Assembly: GCF_001679665.1 (NCBI RefSeq)
Contig: NZ_CP013244.1
Span: 2,922,980-2,986,979 of the forward strand
Reading direction: 5' to 3'
Source: Candidatus Viadribacter manganicus
Lineage (GTDB): Bacteria > Pseudomonadota > Alphaproteobacteria > Caulobacterales > Aquidulcibacteraceae
DNA: 64,000 nucleotides
Shown here: in pieces, positions 16,688 through 24,836 of the stretch
Numbering within the stretch: the first letter of the stretch is position 1
How the letters are laid out: the number at the start of each line of letters is the position of its first letter
Position numbers and translations under genes: made by a program
Notes under the pieces: generated by a model
Seen by the model: the letters and a program-made list of their open reading frames with translations, nothing else
What the model was told of the DNA's origin: nothing
Databases searched by the model: none

Positions 16688-17299
16688 ATGTCTGTTCTGT
16701 TCGACCCCGCTCTCCGGCGTGACCTGGCCCGCGCTGCTCTGTCGCTTGCCGCCGCGACGCCCTGGCGGGAGGTAACGCTGGTGAAATTGGCCGACAGCGC
16801 CAACCGTCCGGTGTCGGAGTATTACGGCGCAAGTGTGGGTGAGGCGCTCGATTGCGTCGAAGAGGCGTTTGATCGCTCGATTGGGGATAGCCTCGATAAG
16901 CTCGATAACAGCCAAAGCGTCCGTGATCGCTTGTTCGATCTCATCATGCGCCGATTTGAAGCGATGGAGCCGCACCGCGCCGCTGTCTTGGCGATGGAGC
17001 AGGGCCAAGATCGCGACCCCACCCTCATCGCCGCGGCGCACCAGCGACACGTTCGTTGCGCGCGCTGGGTGCTGGCGCTCGCCGGCCTCGAAGCCGATGG
17101 CATGACCGGTCAGGCGCGCGCCCAAGGGCTTGGCGTTATCATCGGTCAAGCGCGCGCCGCCTGGCGCGGCGATAGCGCCGGCGACTTCGCAAAGACGATG
17201 TCTTCGCTCGATAAGAACCTGCGCCGCGCCGAAGAGATGTTTGGCCGCTGGGCCGGCTTCGAAGCAAAGCCGAAAGCTGACGATCCAGCGACGCCATGA
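16688..17299 (+). CDS. TetR/COQ9-like protein
   Basis: A 203-residue protein. An N-terminal helical unit, about residues 5-50, resembles a TetR DNA-binding domain (ALSLAAATPWREVTLVKLADSA then PVSEYYG), though the recognition helix is atypical. The middle, DRLFDLIMRRFEAMEPHRAAVL, recalls TetR-like/COQ9-like proteins of Caulobacter relatives. The ATG at 16688 is chosen for its GAAGG seven bases upstream; the in-frame extension to 16580 overlaps the divergent gene's start and is unconserved in look. It may regulate the divergent diiron/methyltransferase pair or bind lipid like COQ9. ATGA links it to the cupin gene. Confidence 0.6.
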   Translation: MSVLFDPALRRDLARAALSLAAATPWREVTLVKLADSANRPVSEYYGASVGEALDCVEEAFDRSIGDSLDKLDNSQSVRDRLFDLIMRRFEAMEPHRAAVLAMEQGQDRDPTLIAAAHQRHVRCARWVLALAGLEADGMTGQARAQGLGVIIGQARAAWRGDSAGDFAKTMSSLDKNLRRAEEMFGRWAGFEAKPKADDPATP

Positions 17300-17640
17300 G
17301 CAAATTCATTGCGATCACAGGCGGCGGGCCGCGCGAAGAAAAAGCGGTCGATGCGGATCGCCTCGTCGAGGGATCGCCGCGCACCGTTTCGACACTCGAA
17401 TACACGCGTGACGACAAAATCTTTGCCGGCGAGTGGAGCGCAACCGCCGGCGCGTGGCGCGTCAAATACGAAGAATGGGAATTTTGCCACGTGCTCGAAG
17501 GCGTGTGCGAACTTGTTCCCGACGATGGCGCGCCGGTGCGCTATGTTGAAGGTGATAGCTTCATCATCGAGCCGGGCTTCAGTGGCGTGTGGCGCGTGAT
17601 CGAACCGATGCGCAAGCGCTACGTGGTGCAGTTCTTCTAG
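17296..17640 (+). CDS. Cupin-domain protein (Cupin_3 type)
   Basis: A 114-residue single-domain cupin with the short Cupin_3 pattern found in ureidoglycine aminohydrolase-like proteins: AGEWSATAGAWRVKYEEWEFCHVLEGVCEL and then GDSFIIEPGFSGVWRVIEP. The beta-barrel is clear but the usual His-x-His metal pair is replaced (EEWEFCH), so catalytic activity is uncertain. Enzyme accessory or ligand-binding roles are possible. The start overlaps the TetR-like gene by 4 bases, so the two are coupled. Confidence 0.8.
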   Translation: MSKFIAITGGGPREEKAVDADRLVEGSPRTVSTLEYTRDDKIFAGEWSATAGAWRVKYEEWEFCHVLEGVCELVPDDGAPVRYVEGDSFIIEPGFSGVWRVIEPMRKRYVVQFF

Positions 17641-17641
17641 C

Positions 17642-17656
17642 TGCAGTTTCACTGCA
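17642..17656 (+). terminator. Perfect hairpin just after the cupin gene
   Basis: TGCAGT and ACTGCA flank a TTC loop, starting one base after the stop codon, and are followed by AAAAC rather than a T tract. It could stop or stabilise the upstream transcript; it is not a canonical intrinsic terminator. Confidence 0.3.
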
Positions 17657-17681
17657 AAACATGTGTGCGGGACGCTTGTGT

Positions 17682-17695
17682 TAACCACTCGGTTA
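17682..17695. promoter_or_regulatory. Inverted repeat TAACC-ACTC-GGTTA upstream of a small gene
   Basis: A perfect 5-bp inverted repeat centred 66 bases before the ATG at 17755. TTAACC...GGTTAG loosely resembles CtrA half-sites (TTAA) but the spacing does not match the TTAA-N7-TTAA consensus, so I do not call it a CtrA box. Confidence 0.25.
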
Positions 17696-17754
17696 GCACT
17701 TGTTTACGCTTAGCGCGCAAAGATTGACGCGCATTAGCCAAGAAGGCCACGCTC

Positions 17755-17967
17755 ATGTTCAAGATCGCTTACATTGAACTGAAGCAGAACTTTCGCTCTG
17801 CGTTTAACGTGCAGTGGCGCGGGCTTGCGGGCCTTGCCTTCATGGTCATGGCGATGGCGGCCATCCAATATGACGAGCAGGTGGCGCCGGAACTCGCGCG
17901 CCTTAACGATGGCTTTAGCCACGTCGCCACCGACTTCTCCAAGAAGCTCGCCAGCTTCACCCTCTAA
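17755..17967 (+). CDS. Small membrane protein (70 aa)
   Basis: A 70-residue protein with one hydrophobic segment, about residues 24-42 (GLAGLAFMVMAMAAIQ), after a basic N-terminus, and a charged C-terminal helix. It has its own upstream spacer of 114 bases with hairpins and an AAGG Shine-Dalgarno sequence, which supports a real gene. I do not recognise a family. It ends exactly one base before the convergent gene's stop at 17968. Confidence 0.5.
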   Translation: MFKIAYIELKQNFRSAFNVQWRGLAGLAFMVMAMAAIQYDEQVAPELARLNDGFSHVATDFSKKLASFTL

Positions 17968-18636
17968 CTAGCCCTCGCGCTTCATCCGCTCCTGGCGCGC
18001 AGCTTCCGCGGCGCTCGGATTATCCAGCGCGGTGTCGCCGATCTTGATCTCGCCGTCGCGCTCGTAATGGCCGATCATGATGCCTGTGGATGAAATGCGC
18101 GTCCGGGTCAGCTTGTAGCTGTGCGGCGCTGAGCCGTCGGCGAACAGTTTCTTGCCGCCGCCGAGCACCACCGGAACCGTGAAGATCGTCATCGCATCGA
18201 CAAGGTCGTTCGCGAGAAGGGCCTGCACCAGTTCGGTGCTGCCTTGGGTGAGGAGGTTCGGCCCATCTTCCTGGCGCAACCGCTTCACCTCGGCGATGTC
18301 GCCCAGCAGCACGGAACCCGCCCAACTCGTGTCGACTTCGCCAGAGCCGGAAACCACGTACTTTTTGATGGTCTTGAACAGCTTGGCGATGCCGTCGTTC
18401 GGGCTGCCTTCGGCGTAGGGCCAGTGCGCGGCGAAAATCTCATAAGTCTTGCGCCCCAGCAGCAGGTCGAACGTCTCGCTGAACAGCCAATCGACCTCCT
18501 CGCCGAATTCCTGGTCGAAATAGGGGGTCACCCAGCCGCCGAATTTGAAGCCCTTTGTTGGGTCTTCGGTCGGGCCGCCCGGCGCCTGCATGACGCCGTC
18601 CATCGAGACGAAGCTGCCGACGATAATCTTCCGCAT
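17968..18636 (-). CDS. DHFR-like reductase (RibD C-terminal domain family)
   Basis: A 222-residue member of the dihydrofolate reductase-like/RibD_C family, NADPH-binding proteins of mostly unknown substrate. The N-terminus SFVSMDGVMQAPGGP and the segments LLLGRKTYEIFAAHWP and LLTQGSTELVQALLANDLVD are typical. It lacks the residues needed to call it folate-specific DHFR. The last 25 residues (PSAAEAARQERMKREG) are charged and likely flexible. GGAG lies just upstream of the ATG. It appears monocistronic. Confidence 0.88.
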   Translation of the reverse strand: MRKIIVGSFVSMDGVMQAPGGPTEDPTKGFKFGGWVTPYFDQEFGEEVDWLFSETFDLLLGRKTYEIFAAHWPYAEGSPNDGIAKLFKTIKKYVVSGSGEVDTSWAGSVLLGDIAEVKRLRQEDGPNLLTQGSTELVQALLANDLVDAMTIFTVPVVLGGGKKLFADGSAPHSYKLTRTRISSTGIMIGHYERDGEIKIGDTALDNPSAAEAARQERMKREG

Positions 18637-18740
18637 GGATCACTCTCCTTGTTGATCCGAGGACGAACGTCCCGGCTCCGGCCCGACACAAGTTCCCACA
18701 TTAACGTATTGGCGAGCGATGCGGTCCAAGCATCGCCGCC

Positions 18741-20213
18741 ATGGCGCAGCATTATGACCTTATCGTCATTGGCTCAGGCCCGGCCGGGCGTCGGGCGGCG
18801 GTGCAAGCGGCCAAACTGAAGAAGAGTGTTTTGGTGATCGAGCGCGGCCGCCGCGTTGGCGGCGTTTGTGTGCATACCGGAACAATCCCATCCAAGACCT
18901 TGCGCGAAACCGTGCTCAACCTCTCTGGCTGGCGCGAACGCGGTTTTTACGGCCGCGCCCACCGCAACAAGGCCGACATCACCGCCGAAGATCTGCGCCG
19001 CCGGCTTCACATCACTCTCGATCATGAAGTGGAAGTGCTGGAGCATCAGTTCGCCCGCAACAACGTCACCTGGGTTTCCGGCGATGCACGCTTCCTCGGG
19101 CCGAACGCCATCGAAGTTATCGCTGATCGCGGCGATGTGCGTCACTTCCACGGCGACCGCATCATTCTCGCCGTAGGCACATCGCCTTATCGGCCATCGC
19201 AAATTCCATTCGACGGCGAGAGCGTTGTCGATGCTGACGAAGTCCTCGAACTCCGCCGCTTGCCGCGTTCATTGGCCGTGATAGGCGCTAGCGTTATCGG
19301 CATCGAGTACGCGACCATCTTTTCCGCTCTGGACGTCAAAGTTACGGTGATCGAGCCCGGGCCAAGCTTGCTGGGCTTCGTCGATCGCGAACTCGTCGAC
19401 GAGTTCATCCACGATCTTCGAGATCGCGGTGTCAGCCTTCGCTTCAATAGCAAAGCCGTGAGCGTCGAGAAGATCGGCCCCGCGAGCTGCTTGGTGCAGC
19501 TTGAGGATCAGCGCCAGATTTTTGCGGACATGGTTCTCTTTGCCGCCGGCCGCGTCGGCGCAACCGGCTCTCTCAATCTCGCCGCGACGGGCCTCGTCGC
19601 TGACGACCGCGGGCGCCTTACCGTCGATAAGGCAACCTTCCGCACAAGCGTTCCGCACATCTACGCCGTCGGTGACGTCATCGGCTTTCCAAGCCTTGCA
19701 TCGACATCGATGGAGCAGGGCCGCATCGCCGCCTGCCACGCGTTCGGCGCGCAGGCGCACGCGCCGCCGGAGTTTTTTCCATATGGCATCTATTCGGTGC
19801 CGGAGATTTCCACGATCGGCATGACCGAAGAGCAGGTGCGCGAAAAGCGTGTCCCCTACGAAACCGGCATAGCCCGCTTCCGCGAGACCTCGCGCGGCCA
19901 CATCATGGGGCTGAATTCCGGTTTCATGAAGATGATCTTCGATCTGAACACGCGCCGCTTGCTGGGCGTGCACATCGTCGGAGAGGGCGCGACCGAACTC
20001 ATTCACATCGGCCAGGCGGTGCTCAATCTCGGCGGTGGTTTGGACTATTTCGTCGAGAACACGTTCAATTACCCAACCCTGGCCGAGGCCTATAAAATTG
20101 CCGCTCTCGATGCGTTCAATCGCATGCCGGCGCTAGAGCGTCCGGCCGTGCACGATCTTCAAGAGATCGCCGCATTGGCGGTTGCGCGCATCAACCGCGC
20201 GTCGAACGGTTAG
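18741..20213 (+). CDS. sthA: Si-specific NAD(P) transhydrogenase, soluble
   Basis: Soluble flavoprotein that moves reducing equivalents between NADPH and NAD, balancing the two pools. The 490-residue protein has an N-terminal FAD loop VIGSGPAGRRAA, a second Rossmann loop VIGASVIGIEYA near 186-197, and a C-terminal dimerisation domain (PEISTIGMTEEQ...). The segment GGVCVHTGTIPSK has only one Cys where lipoamide dehydrogenase and related enzymes have CxxxxC, which is what separates SthA from those disulfide reductases. Its stop overlaps the convergent gene by 3 bases. Confidence 0.93.
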   Translation: MAQHYDLIVIGSGPAGRRAAVQAAKLKKSVLVIERGRRVGGVCVHTGTIPSKTLRETVLNLSGWRERGFYGRAHRNKADITAEDLRRRLHITLDHEVEVLEHQFARNNVTWVSGDARFLGPNAIEVIADRGDVRHFHGDRIILAVGTSPYRPSQIPFDGESVVDADEVLELRRLPRSLAVIGASVIGIEYATIFSALDVKVTVIEPGPSLLGFVDRELVDEFIHDLRDRGVSLRFNSKAVSVEKIGPASCLVQLEDQRQIFADMVLFAAGRVGATGSLNLAATGLVADDRGRLTVDKATFRTSVPHIYAVGDVIGFPSLASTSMEQGRIAACHAFGAQAHAPPEFFPYGIYSVPEISTIGMTEEQVREKRVPYETGIARFRETSRGHIMGLNSGFMKMIFDLNTRRLLGVHIVGEGATELIHIGQAVLNLGGGLDYFVENTFNYPTLAEAYKIAALDAFNRMPALERPAVHDLQEIAALAVARINRASNG

Positions 20214-21289
20214 GTTGCCGGCTTGCGGCGCTGGCGCGCACGCGCCGCAATTGGCGCAAGTGGCTGCGGCGCCTCGTCGATCAGGTCAGCGGCGCTGATC
20301 GGCGCTCTGATGCTTGAGAACATCGCCCGCGCCGCGCGGTCGATGGCTTGTTCCCAGCGCTCCGAGTGGCGCACCGGCAAGCCGAACTTCCGGCCCATGG
20401 CGAGAAACACCAATTCCGGAACGTCAATCGCACAAGCCTTCTCCAGCCCTTGAAAGCCCGGCGCGGAATTCGCTTCGCAGATACGATAGCCGTCTTTGTC
20501 GAGCAGAATATCGATGCCGGCGATGTCGAGCTTTAGCTCTCGCGCAACCTGCACGGCAAGCTCCGCCATTTGCGGTGAGGGCGTGAACGGTTTGGCGTTG
20601 CCGCCCAGCGAGATGTTCGACTTGAAGCCTCCATCGGTGGATTGCCGTTCCATCGCGGCCACCACGCGCCCATCGATCACCAGCACGCGCACGTCGCGCC
20701 CGTGACTGGCCTTGATGTACTGCTGAAACAGGAAGTCTGAAGCGGCAGTTGCGCCATCAAGCAAAGCCGCGAGATCGTCGAAGTCACCGCGGCTGTTGCA
20801 GAGCACGACGCCCGCGCCGCGCGTGCCGCGCAGCTTTTTCACCACGACGGGGAACCCAAGCTCCCGTTGCACCAGATCGACGTCGGCGGGAAACTTGCCG
20901 AGAATGGTTTTCGGTATCGGCAGTTTCGCGCCCGCCAGCACTTGCAGTGTGTGCAGCTTGTCCGCGACGGACTCCACCGCAGCCGGGCTATTGGCGATCG
21001 CCACACCCTGGCGTTCGAAGTGGCGCAGCACAGCGAGCGTGAAATAGCTCGTCTCGCTACCGCAGCGCGGGATGATCAGATCGGGCTTGTAGAGCTCGCG
21101 CCCCTGATAGATCGCCGACCAGCTGTGTTTTGAATCCACGACGAGATCGAACTCGCTTGGCTTCAGAACCAGCAATTCGATGTCGAGAGCCTTCGCCGCT
21201 TCTTGGAAGCGCCGCACTTCGTGCGCTTCCGGGACGTCGGGACCCAGGTCCCGGTTGAAAAAGAGCCAGCAGCGCACGGCAATCCCCAC
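20210..21289 (-). CDS. RimK-like ATP-grasp ligase
   Basis: A 359-residue ATP-grasp protein like the alpha-L-glutamate ligases (RimK, LysX, MptN), which add amino acids to a carboxylate through an acyl-phosphate. The N-terminal preATP-grasp domain contains LIIPRCGSETSYFTLAVLRHFE. The ATP-grasp core has PVVVKKLRGTRGAGVVLC and FQQYIKASHGRDVRVLVI, and the metal site DIAGIDILLDKDGYRICEANSAPGF near 265-290. The Arg-rich C-terminal tail, about 40 residues (ARARQRRKPAT), is unusual for RimK. With no ribosomal S6 or lysine pathway gene adjacent, the acceptor is unknown. Confidence 0.85.
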   Translation of the reverse strand: MGIAVRCWLFFNRDLGPDVPEAHEVRRFQEAAKALDIELLVLKPSEFDLVVDSKHSWSAIYQGRELYKPDLIIPRCGSETSYFTLAVLRHFERQGVAIANSPAAVESVADKLHTLQVLAGAKLPIPKTILGKFPADVDLVQRELGFPVVVKKLRGTRGAGVVLCNSRGDFDDLAALLDGATAASDFLFQQYIKASHGRDVRVLVIDGRVVAAMERQSTDGGFKSNISLGGNAKPFTPSPQMAELAVQVARELKLDIAGIDILLDKDGYRICEANSAPGFQGLEKACAIDVPELVFLAMGRKFGLPVRHSERWEQAIDRAARAMFSSIRAPISAADLIDEAPQPLAPIAARARQRRKPAT

Positions 21290-21643
21290 AAAAAGCGCGT
21301 CGGATATCTACGCGTCAGAGGTGGTTTTGTTCCCGGGCGCGTGGCGGCCCGCGAGATGATAGGGGCCGGACGCAACGCTTGTATGACGGGGGTAGAAACT
21401 CGTCGCGTTGGCCCGGCCCGAGGCCCGCTAGCGCGCAGGCCTGTCTTCGCCTCTCACGCTAGCGCGTTCGGGCTCTTGAGTGGCGCAGCAATACGCGCGG
21501 CGTTCTCGTGAAACTTGACGGCTGCGCATGGCGGCATCCTCTCATTTGCTCCGAAATCATGTAGGATGAAATCCTCAGCGCCAAGGTGCATCTGGCCTCT
21601 CATACGCATAGCTCTGCGCGTTGAGTGGGCGCCTAAGCATTAT
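21290..21643. other. Intergenic region with duplicated CGCTAGCGCG
   Basis: A 354-base stretch with no convincing gene. CGCTAGCGCG occurs twice, at 21426-21435 and 21457-21466, 31 bases apart; the core CGCTAGCG is itself palindromic. The region must hold promoters for the divergent RimK-like and oxygenase genes but no clear -35/-10 pair stands out. Confidence 0.35.
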
Positions 21644-22630
21644 ATGAGTGTCATGCCGAACACTGAATTGCCGATCATCAATGTTACGCCACTGCTCGAA
21701 GATGGCGAAACGCACAGCGTCGCGCGCGAGATTCAACGCGCATGCGAAGATCTAGGCTTCTTTTACGCAACGGGGCACGCGATCGGCGCCGAGACTTTAG
21801 CAAAACTAAACTCAGTCAGCAGAACGTTCTTCGCGCTCCCTGAGGCGGAGAAGATGAAAATCGCCATGGCGAAAGGCGGGCGCGCGTGGCGGGGCTACTT
21901 TCCTGTTGGCGGTGAACTCACCAGCGGCAAACCTGATCGTAAGCAGGGATTATATTTCGGCGAAGAGCTCGGCGTTTCCGATCCGCGCGTCGCGGCCGGC
22001 TTGCCGCTGCACGGCGCCAATCAGTTCCCGGAAGCTGTGCCGGAATTGCGCGCCGCGGTTTTGGCCTTCATGGACGAAGCTACACGCTCCGCGCACGCGA
22101 TCATGCAAGGCATTGCGCTTAGCCTTTGTCTCGAGGCTCAGTATTTCCGGCGCACCTACACCAGCGACCCAACATTGCTCTTTCGCGTGTTCGAGTATCC
22201 CGCCGGAGACGACGAAAGCTGGGGCGTCGGCGAACACACCGATTACGGGCTCCTCACTCTCCTTGCGCAAGACGAGAACGGCGGCCTGCAAGTAAAGACT
22301 CCCCAAGGCTGGATCGAAGCGCCGCCAATCGAAGGCGCTTTAGTGTGCAACATCGGCGATATGCTCGATCGGCTAACCGGCGGCGCGTATCGCTCGACCC
22401 CGCACCGTGTTCGCAACATCAGTGGCAAGAGCCGACTCTCGTTTCCGTTCTTCTTCGATCCAGGTTGGAACGCCGACATCGTGCCGTTGCCTGCCCACGC
22501 CGTCGCCCGCGACGATAGCAGTCAGCGCTGGGATCAGGCCAACGTGCACGCCTTCAGCGGCACGTACGGCGAGTATCTGATGAGCAAGGTCTCAAAGGTA
22601 TTTCCAGATCTGGCGCGCGAGGCGATTTAG
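21644..22630 (+). CDS. 2-oxoglutarate/Fe(II) oxygenase, isopenicillin N synthase family
   Basis: A 328-residue member of the isopenicillin N synthase-like oxygenase family, cytoplasmic, usually using 2-oxoglutarate and O2 to oxidise a small molecule. The N-terminal DIOX_N part has LPIINVTPL and [12 protein letters not shown]. Iron ligands are His198 and Asp200 (HTD) and His254; Arg264-x-Ser266 would bind the cosubstrate carboxylate. The ATG at 21644 is preferred, with an alternative at 21653; neither has a strong Shine-Dalgarno sequence, and the in-frame extension upstream to 21515 looks unconserved. The substrate is unknown. The end overlaps queE convergently. Confidence 0.88.
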   Translation: MSVMPNTELPIINVTPLLEDGETHSVAREIQRACEDLGFFYATGHAIGAETLAKLNSVSRTFFALPEAEKMKIAMAKGGRAWRGYFPVGGELTSGKPDRKQGLYFGEELGVSDPRVAAGLPLHGANQFPEAVPELRAAVLAFMDEATRSAHAIMQGIALSLCLEAQYFRRTYTSDPTLLFRVFEYPAGDDESWGVGEHTDYGLLTLLAQDENGGLQVKTPQGWIEAPPIEGALVCNIGDMLDRLTGGAYRSTPHRVRNISGKSRLSFPFFFDPGWNADIVPLPAHAVARDDSSQRWDQANVHAFSGTYGEYLMSKVSKVFPDLAREAI

Positions 22631-23379
22631 ACGCCGCGCTTCTGGCCGAACAGATGGATGTGCAGTCGGTCGCTGTAGCTGAACCCATACGCCAGGGTCG
22701 CGTCGATCAAGCCGGGCCCGCGTGCATCGAGCGCTTCGGGCGTCGTGCCTTCCGGCATGATATAGACGCGCCCGGCAGGTACGCCAAAGCGCTTCGCAAT
22801 CGCCGCCGCCGTTTCGATGTCAGTCGAGGTCTTGGCCACAAACTTGAAATAAGCGCTCGGGAGCTGCGCAAAAACCGAGAGCGCACGCTCATTCAGCGCA
22901 ACACTTGCGTCGTTTCCCGAATGCGCGAGCTTCGGCGAGACCATAAAGAGATCAACGCGTTCGCAAAGCGCACCACTAGGCGCAATCGAACCATTGGTCT
23001 CAAACTCGATCAGCAGGTCCGGCGCCCTCGCGCGCAACACATCGATCAACGCAATCAACGCATCTGCCTGCAACGTGGGCTCGCCGCCGGTGATCACCAC
23101 GCCTTCGCTCGGCAACGCCAAGATCTGCGCCGCCGCATCCGCGACATCGATCTTCACCATCTCCGCGCTGGGATCGAACTTCACGCCGCGCTCGTGCGCG
23201 AACGGCGTGCCGTTCCAGTTCCACGTGTAGGCGGTATCGCACCACACGCAGTGGAGATTGCAGCCTGAGAGGCGCACGAACGTGCGCGGCCGCCCGATGG
23301 CGCGGCCTTCGCCCTGTATCGAGCGGAAGATTTCCGGCTCGCCCTGATCGTTGCGCGCGAGCTTGAGCGTAGCGCTCAT
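22627..23379 (-). CDS. queE: 7-carboxy-7-deazaguanine synthase
   Basis: Radical SAM enzyme that rearranges 6-carboxy-tetrahydropterin to 7-carboxy-7-deazaguanine in queuosine synthesis. The 250-residue protein has the 4Fe-4S motif CNLHCVWC at 40-47 (Cys40, 44, 47), preceded by [12 protein letters not shown], and the SAM-binding [11 protein letters not shown]. The wider Cys spacing (CxxxCxxC) is intact, so activity is expected. It overlaps the upstream Hsp70-like gene as ATGA and is therefore translationally coupled to it; no queC, queD or queF is in the window. Confidence 0.94.
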   Translation of the reverse strand: MSATLKLARNDQGEPEIFRSIQGEGRAIGRPRTFVRLSGCNLHCVWCDTAYTWNWNGTPFAHERGVKFDPSAEMVKIDVADAAAQILALPSEGVVITGGEPTLQADALIALIDVLRARAPDLLIEFETNGSIAPSGALCERVDLFMVSPKLAHSGNDASVALNERALSVFAQLPSAYFKFVAKTSTDIETAAAIAKRFGVPAGRVYIMPEGTTPEALDARGPGLIDATLAYGFSYSDRLHIHLFGQKRGV

Positions 23380-24743
23380 CGCGCCGGCATCATCTCCACC
23401 AGCGCGCCGCCGACCGCCATGGCGATCTGCGGGAAGACATCGCGAAGCGTGCTGTCGATGCTGGTGTAGAGTGGGTTGGCTGGCGAAAGCGGCCCAATGC
23501 GCAGCGTGATCCCCGGCGCAACGCTGGCGCCGGCGTGCTGCACCAGCGCCGTCAGGAAGGGCAGGTGCGAACCGCCGCCCGCGAGCACGACGTCAATCGT
23601 GGTAGCGCCGACGGATTGCGCGTGCTGCGCAACGACCCGAAGGCTCGCAGCGATCGTTTGCGCCAAAGCCTGCTGGTAGGTGCGGAAGTTGGGGTCCTCA
23701 GCCAATTCCTTGGCCAGAACGGTGATGATCTTGCGTCCGACGCGCATCGTGCATTTGCCGTGCCGGAAGATGTCTTTCTTCAATTCGCGCGCGGTCAGGC
23801 GGGCGGCGCGGAGCGTTCGCATATCGTCCGGATTGTTGCGGTCGAACCCGGCCTTGCGCAGCATCAGCTCAATCAGAATGCGGTCGACTTCATCGCCCGC
23901 CAGCGCGCTGCATTGACGCGCTTCCTTGATTTCGCTGAGCGATGGCGGCTCGACGCTTTCGTCGAAATCGAACGCCGCCATGTCGTTGGTGCCGGCGCCG
24001 ATGTCGAGAACGATGACAAAGCGCGTCGGTTGTGAGGTGAACGCCAGCGCCGCCGCTGCCGCTGCGTGCGGCTCGAAGATGCCGGTTTCGAGATTTGCGT
24101 TGCCCGGCGCCTGTGCGGCGCGTTCAAGCGCGTCTTTGCACTGGGCGATGGAAATGCCTTCGCCTTGCAGCAAGAACTGCCGCCCCAGACGCTGCGAGAC
24201 GGCGGCGGCCTCGTTGAAGATCTGCTCGAACGCCACATCGATGCCGCTACCCGGCCGCCATACTGGGCTGGTGTAGCGCCGCTTCGAATTTACCACGCCG
24301 CCCGGCATGTTGGGCGCAAGATCGAGCGCTTCGCGAATGAGTTGATCGAGGTAGGCGATGTAAAGCACCAGCGCGTCGCGATGCTTGAACGTGCCGGTAG
24401 GGTCCATCGACGGACGAAGCTTGGTCTGCAGCGCTTCTTGAACGTTGGTGGCGCCGAGAACGGTCTTGAACGAGATCAGCGGATCGCGCGCTGTTTCGAC
24501 GCCGCGATGAGCGTGTTGCAGCGCTTGGGGGCCAAAATAGACGCGTCCGTCGTCCACGTAGATGACCGACGGCGTGAGCAATGGATGCTCGGCGCCGGAG
24601 ATGGCGCCGATCGGCAATGGCTTTACGCCAACCTCAAGCGGCAGCATCGGATCAAGGCAGATCGACGCCTTCGACAAAGCTGTGCCGAAGTCGATGCAAA
24701 TCCTCGCCCGGGAGGTCCAATCACGTTCGCCCGTATCGTCCAT
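23376..24743 (-). CDS. Hsp70-like actin-fold ATPase, unassigned
   Basis: A 455-residue protein with the nucleotide-binding half of the Hsp70/actin superfamily only. Phosphate-1 loop is IDFGTALSKAS at 17-27, phosphate-2 loop is LDIGAGTND at 246-254, and the adenosine loop is VVLAGGGSHLPFL near 405-417. There is no C-terminal substrate-binding domain or EEVD-like lid, so it is not DnaK/HscA. An insert region with PGGVVNSKRRYTSPVWRPG around 148-166 has no obvious counterpart. The partner and function are unknown. It is coupled to queE downstream. Confidence 0.75.
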   Translation of the reverse strand: MDDTGERDWTSRARICIDFGTALSKASICLDPMLPLEVGVKPLPIGAISGAEHPLLTPSVIYVDDGRVYFGPQALQHAHRGVETARDPLISFKTVLGATNVQEALQTKLRPSMDPTGTFKHRDALVLYIAYLDQLIREALDLAPNMPGGVVNSKRRYTSPVWRPGSGIDVAFEQIFNEAAAVSQRLGRQFLLQGEGISIAQCKDALERAAQAPGNANLETGIFEPHAAAAAALAFTSQPTRFVIVLDIGAGTNDMAAFDFDESVEPPSLSEIKEARQCSALAGDEVDRILIELMLRKAGFDRNNPDDMRTLRAARLTARELKKDIFRHGKCTMRVGRKIITVLAKELAEDPNFRTYQQALAQTIAASLRVVAQHAQSVGATTIDVVLAGGGSHLPFLTALVQHAGASVAPGITLRIGPLSPANPLYTSIDSTLRDVFPQIAMAVGGALVEMMPAR

Positions 24744-24822
24744 GCCATGCCCTATACGATGCCAGGGCGCTTAGCGCCAATGCAGCGCGCGGCGAAAGAA
24801 CAGAGCGCTCTTGTGGGTGGTT

Positions 24823-24831
24823 TTATCCACA
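24823..24831 (+). promoter_or_regulatory. Consensus DnaA box
   Basis: TTATCCACA matches the consensus DnaA 9-mer exactly. It lies in the 93-base gap between the histidine kinase and the Hsp70-like gene. It is a single box, so it is not evidence of an origin; it may be a chance match or a DnaA-titration or regulatory site. Confidence 0.3.
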
Positions 24832-24836
24832 GGGCC

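Noticed and set aside
17682..17695. CtrA binding site
   Set aside because: The half-sites are TTAA-like but not at the TTAA-N7-TTAA spacing.
18741..20213. Lipoamide dehydrogenase
   Set aside because: Only one Cys in GGVCVHTGTIPSK, so the redox disulfide is missing; transhydrogenase fits.
24823..24831. Replication origin
   Set aside because: A single DnaA box with no cluster, no AT-rich unwinding region and no parAB, dnaA or hemE neighbours.
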